Shown here: in pieces, positions 6,407 through 10,867 of the stretch
Position numbering within the stretch: the stretch's first letter is position 1
Layout of the letters: each line of letters starts with the position of its first letter
Source of the DNA: JBGTLW01 sp041743835
GTDB taxonomy: Bacteria > Planctomycetota > Phycisphaerae > Phycisphaerales > Phycisphaeraceae
Direction of reading: 5' to 3'
Length of the DNA: 10,867 nt
NCBI GenBank assembly: GCA_041743835.1
Contig: JBGTLW010000283.1
Location: forward strand, 1-10,867
Program-made: the position numbers and the translations under genes
Notes under the pieces: model-generated
Seen by the model: only the letters and a program-made list of their open reading frames with translations
Database searches by the model: none
What the model was told of the DNA's origin: nothing

Positions 6407-7276
6407 TCAGTGGATGGTCAGGCTCGGGGCGTCCGCTTCGCCGCTCATCAGGTGGATTTCGACCTGCTGGCCCAGGGCTGTGACGATGGTTTGCAGCTCA
6501 GCCGCGAGCTTGTCATCGCCGGTGAAGTTCGCGTGGGGGTCGCCCGCGTCACAGTTCCGGCGCAGGGCGGTGTTGATGGGCACCGCCCCGAGGAACGGGA
6601 TGCCCATCTGCTGTGCGAGCATCTGCGCGCCGCCCTTGCCGAAGATGTCGTACTCCTTGCCATCGTCCCCGATGAAGTAGCTCATGTTCTCGACGAGGCC
6701 AAGCACCGTGATGCCCAGTTGACGGAACATATTCACCGCGCGCTTGGCGTCGTCCTGCGCAACCTTCTGGGGCGTACACACGACGACTGCGCCGGTCAGC
6801 GGCAGGAGCTGCGCCATCGTCAACGGCACATCGCCCGTGCCGGGCGGGAGGTCGATGATGAGGAAGTCCAGGTCGCCCCAGTCGGTCTGTGTGGCGAGTT
6901 GGCGGAACGCGCCGTGGGCCATGGGCCCGCGCCAGATCAGCGGCTTGTCGTCATCGACCAGTGCGCCCATGGTGATGGACCGGATGCCGTGCGTCTCGAA
7001 GGGCAGGATCATCTTGCCCTCGGTGCGCACCTCGTATTGATCGGTGCCGAGCATGGTGGGCAGCGATGGGCCATAGATATCGCCATCCATCAGGCCCACG
7101 GCATACCCCGCCCGCGCCAGGCCGACCGCGACATTGACCGAGACGGTGGACTTGCCCACCCCCCCCTTGCCCGCCCCGACCGCGATGATGTGCTTGACCC
7201 GGGGCAGCGGGTTGTTGGTTCGTGCGTCGTGCTGCGCGGCTGCGGGGTCGGGCTGGTTGGATTGGGCTGGCGGCAT
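6407..7276 (-). CDS. mrp: Mrp/NBP35-family P-loop ATPase (iron-sulfur carrier type)
   Basis: A cytosolic ATPase of 289 residues in the Mrp/ApbC/NBP35 group, whose members carry or insert Fe-S clusters. Motifs: deviant Walker A GKGGVGKST (36-44), DGDIYGPSLP (64-73), RGPMAHGA (117-124), Walker-B-like DLPPGTGD (142-149), CTPQKVA (167-173) and ENMSYF (196-201). The usual N-terminal MIP18/DUF59 domain is absent, replaced by about 25 Pro/Gln/Ala-rich residues. The CxxC that follows ENMS in ApbC-type proteins is replaced by IGDDG, so the classic cluster-bridging cysteines are missing. ATG 7276 is preferred because GGAG (7282-7285) lies 5 nt upstream; GTG 7312 would add 12 residues but lies only 5 nt after the likely -10. 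The gene is divergent from the Spy-like gene and upstream of the aroF attenuator. Confidence 0.93.
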   Translation of the reverse strand: MPPAQSNQPDPAAAQHDARTNNPLPRVKHIIAVGAGKGGVGKSTVSVNVAVGLARAGYAVGLMDGDIYGPSLPTMLGTDQYEVRTEGKMILPFETHGIRSITMGALVDDDKPLIWRGPMAHGAFRQLATQTDWGDLDFLIIDLPPGTGDVPLTMAQLLPLTGAVVVCTPQKVAQDDAKRAVNMFRQLGITVLGLVENMSYFIGDDGKEYDIFGKGGAQMLAQQMGIPFLGAVPINTALRRNCDAGDPHANFTGDDKLAAELQTIVTALGQQVEIHLMSGEADAPSLTIH

Positions 7277-7317
7277 GTGGGCTCCGGCGGGCTGGCGTGG
7301 GTTGGGGTCCACGTCCG

Positions 7318-7347
7318 ATCATACGGGCGCAGCCAGCGTCGGGCCAA
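7318..7347 (-). promoter_or_regulatory. Putative mrp promoter
   Basis: TATGAT (7323-7318), the same hexamer as before the UbiA-like gene, with TTGGCC (7347-7342, 4 of 6) 18 nt upstream. The predicted start near 7311 would give a leader of about 35 nt containing the GGAG site used by ATG 7276. Confidence 0.45.
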
Positions 7348-7455
7348 TACGCCAGGTGTTGTGAGCCGATGCAATAGCCAAGCGGACGGCCCGTTAAGCC
7401 ACCAGTGGGCCACGTGCCCGATGGCAAGAAGCAAACCCGTTGAAAGGATGACACC

Positions 7456-8097
7456 ATGAAGAATCGAACGTTTGGCATGTTGAGTACCGGATTGGCTGTG
7501 GCGCTGATGAGCGCTGGCGTTGCGTTCGCGCAGCCCGCTGAGAAACCCGCACGGGAGGACGCCCCGAAGCGCGAGCGGCCCCAGCGCGATGCCGAGCGGC
7601 CGGCCCGTGAAGGTGAGCGGAGAGGCCCCGGCGCAGAAGGCCCGATCCGCATGTTGTATCGGGATATCACGCTAAGCGAAGAGCAACGCGCCGAGGTGCG
7701 TGAGCTGGCCGAGGCGCACAAGGGTCAGCACGAGGCTTTCGCGGCCAAGCTCCGCGAGGCTGCGAAGAAGGCACGCGATGCCCGTGAGGCTGGCGACAAG
7801 GAAGCGGCCGAGGCGGCCATGGAAGAGTTGCGCAAGATCGCCTCTCACCCGCCGATCCTGGACCTGCTCGATGGTTACCGCGATGTGCTGACCACGGATG
7901 CGGACAAGGCCCAGTTCGACAAGAACGTGGAAGAGGTGGTCAAGCATGTCAAGGAGCGCGTGCAGGAGCGTCGTGAAGAGCGGCGTGAAGGCAGGCCCGA
8001 GGGCGACCGCCCGCAACGCAAGGGCGACGGAGAGGGTGAGCGCCCGCAGCGGAAACGCGATGGCGAAGGCAAGAGCGACGCCGAGCTGGATATCTAA
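7456..8097 (+). CDS. Secreted Spy/CpxP-like charged helical protein
   Basis: A 213-residue exported protein. The signal peptide has basic KNR, a hydrophobic core (about 8-23) and an AFA-QP cleavage site at 25/26. A disordered Glu/Arg/Pro/Ala segment (27-63) leads to a helical domain (about 65-170) opening with DITLSEEQRAEVREL, which resembles the LTxxQ motif of Spy/CpxP periplasmic proteins, and continuing in long Ala/Glu/Lys helices. The tail is highly charged and holds a short tandem repeat of the form RPQRKxDGEG (185-194 and 197-206). AAAGGA (7443-7448) is 7 nt before the ATG, and a strong terminator follows at 8147. Spy and CpxP are periplasmic chaperones or stress sensors; a similar role is only a guess because the match is short and low-complexity sequence dominates. 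It appears monocistronic. Confidence 0.83.
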   Translation: MKNRTFGMLSTGLAVALMSAGVAFAQPAEKPAREDAPKRERPQRDAERPAREGERRGPGAEGPIRMLYRDITLSEEQRAEVRELAEAHKGQHEAFAAKLREAAKKARDAREAGDKEAAEAAMEELRKIASHPPILDLLDGYRDVLTTDADKAQFDKNVEEVVKHVKERVQERREERREGRPEGDRPQRKGDGEGERPQRKRDGEGKSDAELDI

Positions 8098-8146
8098 AAC
8101 CACGCAGCGGTCCACACACTCAACCGCTCGCAACCATGCAACCCAC

Positions 8147-8175
8147 AAGGCCCGCGGCAACGCGGGCCTTTCTCA
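8147..8175 (+). terminator. Rho-independent terminator of the Spy-like gene
   Basis: AAGGCCCGCG (8147-8156) pairs perfectly with CGCGGGCCTT (8161-8170) around a GCAA tetraloop, ten pairs, followed by TTCT. The U-run is short but the stem is strong and the position, 50 nt after the stop, is right. Confidence 0.85.
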
Positions 8176-8244
8176 TGCGCTCGGCGTGCAGCCAGGGACA
8201 GGAGCAGAACTAAGGATGACCGGGTGACACGGTCAAGCGACGGT

Positions 8245-8338
8245 TGGCCCGATGATTCGCCGGGGTGCCACACCTCAGCCGCAGGCTGATGTGTGCCAGC
8301 GTCGAACCACACATCGGCTTCGCCGAGGTGTGGCACCC
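8245..8338. repeat. REP/BIME-like palindromic repeat, copy 1
   Basis: Two hairpins lie in inverse orientation. 8267-8280 pairs with 8284-8297 (12 of 14, GCA loop), and 8307-8318 with 8322-8333 (11 of 12, TTC loop). The outer ends, 8263-8276 and 8325-8338, are also perfect 14-bp reverse complements, so the element can fold as a pair of hairpins or a three-way cruciform. 8261-8297 is identical to 9005-9041, and TGGCCCGATG at 8245-8254 recurs at the same distance before copy 2. This resembles the paired REP units called BIMEs. I see no transposase in the window. Confidence 0.85.
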
Positions 8339-8507
8339 GGCAATGGGTCTTGATAGATCATTGACCCGGAAAGATCAACGGGGTAACTTGAAATGGATGC
8401 CCTGAAGCGTAACCAGGACAAACCGGGTGGGATTGAGTACATCCTGCAATTGAGCGTACCAATCTTGTGTGCTCAATGGAACCGTTCAATCAATTGTTTT
8501 ACCGCTT
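8339..8507. other. Non-coding stretch between repeat copy 1 and the cassette-like gene
   Basis: The G+C content drops visibly here. A loose promoter candidate is TTGACC (8361-8366), 17 nt, TAACTT (8384-8389); the -10 half is poor. A frame from ATG 8393 runs 62 codons but overlaps the better-supported gene in another frame, so I do not call it. Nothing else stands out. Confidence 0.3.
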
Positions 8508-8969
8508 ATGATGCTTCAATCTCACGCATGGAAACAAGCTGGCTCAGTCGCGCTTTGGCGCTACAAGGAGAATCAACGTAATTTCCCCGGCTGGCACCTC
8601 ACTGCAGATGCCCCTGGCTGTGTTTCTCTGCTTGCCTTGCTTGATGCACTTGCTTGTAACGGTGGCACCAGCTCTCGCACGCTTGCGGTTCAAGCACCAA
8701 CGCAAGCCATCCTCTCTGTGCCAAACAATCGCTCGTCTGCTTGGTGGGCACCTTCCAAACTTCGTCTGTCGCTCTCTGCAAGCCCCTCAGAGTGGAGCTT
8801 CCCTGAGGCATTGGAGCCAGCTGCGCTTACGTTCGGACTCGAGTGGCTGCCTGAGTTGCGGCAGGGCATCGCTGGCATTCCGCGTGGTGATGGAGACTAT
8901 TCCATTGGCAGGCCCGCTAGTGGCAATCTACAACTATGGTTTTGGTGGCAGCCGGCGGCCGCTGCCTAA
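8508..8969 (+). CDS. Hypothetical protein of gene-cassette type
   Basis: A 153-residue soluble-looking protein. It has no signal peptide or clear membrane helix. Visible blocks are FPGWHLTADAPGC, a LLALLDALA helix, LSVPNNRSSAWWAPSKLRLSLS, EWSFPEALEPAALTFGLEWL, LRQGIAGIPRGDGDYSIG and a terminal LQLWFWWQP. From memory this block order recurs in uncharacterised proteins of proteobacterial genomes, some in integron cassettes; that recollection is unverified. G+C and codon use (many CTT, TCA, CAA) are unlike the neighbours, which suggests transfer. The stop codon falls within GCCTAAC, the form of an attC end. ATG 8508 and 8511 are both possible starts, with no Shine-Dalgarno; a GTG at 8469 would add 13 residues. 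It is flanked by the two copies of a repeat. Function unknown. Confidence 0.68.
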   Translation: MMLQSHAWKQAGSVALWRYKENQRNFPGWHLTADAPGCVSLLALLDALACNGGTSSRTLAVQAPTQAILSVPNNRSSAWWAPSKLRLSLSASPSEWSFPEALEPAALTFGLEWLPELRQGIAGIPRGDGDYSIGRPASGNLQLWFWWQPAAAA

Positions 8970-8983
8970 CACTTTATTCAAGG
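8964..8983 (+). other. attC-like left half-site at the end of the cassette-like gene
   Basis: GCCTAAC (8964-8970) fits the RYYYAAC core of integron attC sites and overlaps the TAA stop, as is usual for cassette genes. The next bases, ACTTTATTCAAGG, line up with the TTCAAG seen after the core in classical 59-base elements. No matching GTTRRRY right half follows within the next 150 nt; the repeat copy 2 starts instead. So this is at best half an attC. Confidence 0.35.
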
Positions 8984-8988
8984 GCGGG

Positions 8989-9095
8989 TGGCCCGATGCG
9001 TGCACGGGGTGCCACACCTCAGCCGCAGGCTGATGTGTGCCGCCATCGAAACCACGCATGGCCCGCCTCGCTGCGCTCGTTGACCATGGCACCCC
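8989..9095. repeat. REP/BIME-like palindromic repeat, copy 2 (degenerate right half)
   Basis: 9005-9041 is a 37-bp exact copy of 8261-8297, including the hairpin 9011-9024 with 9028-9041, and TGGCCCGATG (8989-8998) precedes it at the same distance as in copy 1. The second hairpin of copy 1 is not preserved. The ends GGGGTGCCA (9006-9014) and TGGCACCCC (9087-9095) are still reverse complements, and ATGCGTG (8997-9003) pairs with CACGCAT (9053-9059). It sits 36 nt past the stop of the minus-strand membrane gene and could form its 3' end. Confidence 0.8.
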
Positions 9096-9130
9096 ATCTC
9101 TCCGGTACAACTGCGGTGACAAGACATTGA

Positions 9131-10867
9131 CTACGGGTGCCCGACCGCAGAGACCTCAACCACCCCATCGCTCGGCTTCACCGGCTCGCGCACAAACTCG
9201 CGGCGGCGATGCCAGGCGCGGCGGCTCCATTCCTTGTAGCCCCACAGGCTGAAAAACTCATCACTGGCAAGCCGCCAACCCTCGCCCAACGTGTCCTCCA
9301 GTGCAGTGTTGGCTGACGTATCCGGCTTCAGCCCGGCCCGGTAGTGGGTCCAAACTACCACCCGCTCGAGTTCGGGCAGGGCTTTGAGTTGGTCGGGGAG
9401 CTGGCGGAAGTGGATGTTGGGCGGTTGGCGTTCCAAGCGTTTGGGCACCTGATTGCCGGTGCGTCGGCCGCTGCCGTAGATCCAATTGCCGCGCATCTCT
9501 TGGGGCGATGGGCGGATGAGCTTGTGACGCGCGAGGTAGTACGAGCCGGGCCACGAATCCAATCGGGCTGCGTTGCGCCACGCCGCGCCGCCGTGGCCGT
9601 TGAAGAAGTACGCGGCCACACGGTCGGGCTCATCGCTCGCGTCCCACAGGTCCGCGGTCATCAGGTCGTAGCGCGGCTCGGTGTCCTGCGTGATGCGCAT
9701 GCCCGCGGCCCCGAGGTTGCACGCCACAAACGCTGCGATCACCACCGCACGCACCGGCCAGCCCGGCAGCCGCAGGATCAACCACGCCAGCGCAATCGCC
9801 ACCGCCGGCCAAACGATGCCCAGATACCGGGGCATCCACACAGGCTTCCATTCATAGCTGCGCGGATTGCTCGCCTGCTTCGCCAACCACGCCACGGCAC
9901 TGCGGTTGTCCGCAACATGCGCCATCACCGTCCAGAAAAGCCAGAGCACCGCACACATCCCCAACACCACCACCAACGCGTACACCATGTGCACACACCG
10001 CACGCCCCGCACACGCCAGCCCGGCCCGGCAAACCACAAGCCAAGCGCGGGCACGCCGATGCTCAGCACCGCAAAGGGCAAAGGCGACAGCAATGCCTCG
10101 GCATAAGCCCCCAGCCAGAACAACCCGCCCTCGGTCAGTGCAGACTTGAGCGGGATCAGCGCCGCCGCCGCCACCGCGACCATCACCCCAAGCCGCGCCA
10201 CCCACCACCGCATCAACCCCAGCACCAGCACCGCCACAGCCAAGCCAACGACCAGCCACCAAGGCAGGCCCCAGGGCCCGAGCATCGCCCGCTCGCTCCA
10301 CACCATTTCCGTGGCCGGGGCCTCCACACCAAACACACCGAGCCACACCGACTCAAACTGCGCCCACACCACCGCAAGCCAGTGCCACGGCGGGACAAAA
10401 TCCTTCAGCGATCGGCAGTAGAAAAACCCATACGTCGGCAGCACCAGCCACATCGCCAGCCACACCGCGCCGCGGTATGCCGCGATGAAAGGGCGCTGGC
10501 TGTCAGACCCTGCTAGCGATACCGCTTCATCACTGGCCGCGCGCCCGAGCGGCACGGAAGCATGTTCCTGCGCATCAAGCGTCATCGCGTCGTTTGTGGC
10601 CGCGGGCTTGTGCGCGAGCCTGCGGGACCAAGGCAGTAACGCCACCGCACACGCCACCGCAAGCACACTCATTAGCGTGATGAAGCTGATGACAATGGTG
10701 CGCGGGATGACGTACAGGCCGTCGCGCGTCTTGGCGGCCATCTGCCTCGCCGAGGGGTAGTGCCAGCCGAGGAGGTACACGGAGGTGGACCGCCGCAGCG
10801 TTTCAGGGCCATTGGTCACGCGCAGCCACGTCAGGCCGCTGGCATCCCATCCGGTGAACTCATCGCG
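9131..10867 (-). CDS. Large polytopic membrane protein, possible GT-C glycosyltransferase (5' end outside the window)
   Basis: The frame is open to the right edge, so the N-terminus is missing; 579 residues are visible and the GTG at 10819 is not a credible start. At least nine hydrophobic helices occur, from around VIPRTIVISFITLMSVLAVA through VRAVVIAAFVACNLGAAGM, followed by about 190 soluble residues. The first loop after the opening helix is a variable charged insertion. Right after the last helix comes QDTEPRYDLMTADLWDA. A many-helix membrane half followed by one extracytoplasmic C-domain is the plan of GT-C fold glycosyltransferases (GT39/ArnT/PMT-like), which use polyprenyl-phosphate sugars. 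The diagnostic N-terminal Asp-Glu/Asp loop would lie outside the window, so the assignment is tentative. The stop is TAG at 9133-9131 and repeat copy 2 lies just downstream. Confidence 0.7.
   Translation of the reverse strand, partial: RDEFTGWDASGLTWLRVTNGPETLRRSTSVYLLGWHYPSARQMAAKTRDGLYVIPRTIVISFITLMSVLAVACAVALLPWSRRLAHKPAATNDAMTLDAQEHASVPLGRAASDEAVSLAGSDSQRPFIAAYRGAVWLAMWLVLPTYGFFYCRSLKDFVPPWHWLAVVWAQFESVWLGVFGVEAPATEMVWSERAMLGPWGLPWWLVVGLAVAVLVLGLMRWWVARLGVMVAVAAAALIPLKSALTEGGLFWLGAYAEALLSPLPFAVLSIGVPALGLWFAGPGWRVRGVRCVHMVYALVVVLGMCAVLWLFWTVMAHVADNRSAVAWLAKQASNPRSYEWKPVWMPRYLGIVWPAVAIALAWLILRLPGWPVRAVVIAAFVACNLGAAGMRITQDTEPRYDLMTADLWDASDEPDRVAAYFFNGHGGAAWRNAARLDSWPGSYYLARHKLIRPSPQEMRGNWIYGSGRRTGNQVPKRLERQPPNIHFRQLPDQLKALPELERVVVWTHYRAGLKPDTSANTALEDTLGEGWRLASDEFFSLWGYKEWSRRAWHRRREFVREPVKPSDGVVEVSAVGHP

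Noticed and set aside
7324..7442. Promoter for the Spy-like gene
   Set aside because: I looked for a -35/-10 pair on the plus strand and found no convincing combination; only the ribosome site is clear.
8393..8581. 62-codon plus-strand frame starting at ATG 8393
   Set aside because: Overlaps the cassette-like gene in another frame, lacks a ribosome site and shows no family features; left as unassigned.
8245..9095. CRISPR array or IS element
   Set aside because: Only two repeat copies about 740 nt apart with a gene between, no regular spacers, no transposase frame and no target duplications that I can see.
9344..10516. Long plus-strand frame (390 codons) opposite the membrane protein
   Set aside because: His/Pro/Gln/Arg-rich low-complexity shadow of a hydrophobic minus-strand gene; no ribosome site and no recognisable domain.

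Overview
This GC-rich window (all clear genes except one are well above 60% G+C by eye) looks like chromosomal DNA of a planctomycete, most likely of the Phycisphaerae type. The call rests on the gene mix: UbiX and UbiA-like prenyl enzymes beside a secreted heparinase II/III-type lyase, an AroF-type DAHP synthase, a short Mrp ATPase and a large GT-C-like membrane protein. Palindromic interspersed repeats point the same way. It is an inference; there is no rRNA or other marker gene.

Layout. 1-1089 (+): the end of an unidentified gene, overlapping a small membrane-anchored protein of unknown function. 1156-5045 (+): ubiX (flavin prenyltransferase), a 703-residue secreted polysaccharide-lyase-like protein, and a UbiA/MqnP-type polyprenyltransferase. 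A 75-nt near-perfect palindrome covers the ubiX stop codon. ubiX and the UbiA-like gene each have a -10-like hexamer exactly 8 nt before the start codon and no Shine-Dalgarno, which suggests leaderless mRNAs. 5046-5133: convergent gap with hairpins. 5134-7276 (-): aroF and mrp.

The most notable find lies between mrp and aroF. It is a complete transcription attenuator for DAHP synthase, with a consensus-like promoter, a 23-codon leader peptide carrying FFFFAYWY, a 9-bp antiterminator pairing and a GC-rich terminator with a six-U tail. DAHP synthase is the first step of the pathway to Phe, Tyr and Trp, so a leader that reads all three fits its target exactly.

7456-8175 (+): a secreted, charged, Spy/CpxP-like helical protein with a strong terminator. 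8176-9130 is an accessory patch: two copies of a REP-like palindromic repeat flank a lower-GC gene whose stop codon lies in an attC-like half-site, reminiscent of an integron gene cassette. 9131-10867 (-): the C-terminal 579 residues of a multi-spanning membrane protein that continues past the window edge.

How the genes relate: UbiX makes prenyl-FMN for UbiD-type decarboxylases and the UbiA-like enzyme attaches the isoprenoid tail, so the pair probably serves (mena)quinone synthesis. AroF feeds the shikimate/chorismate route. Futalosine-pathway menaquinone also starts from chorismate, so the three may be metabolically linked, although the window has none of the mqnA-D genes.
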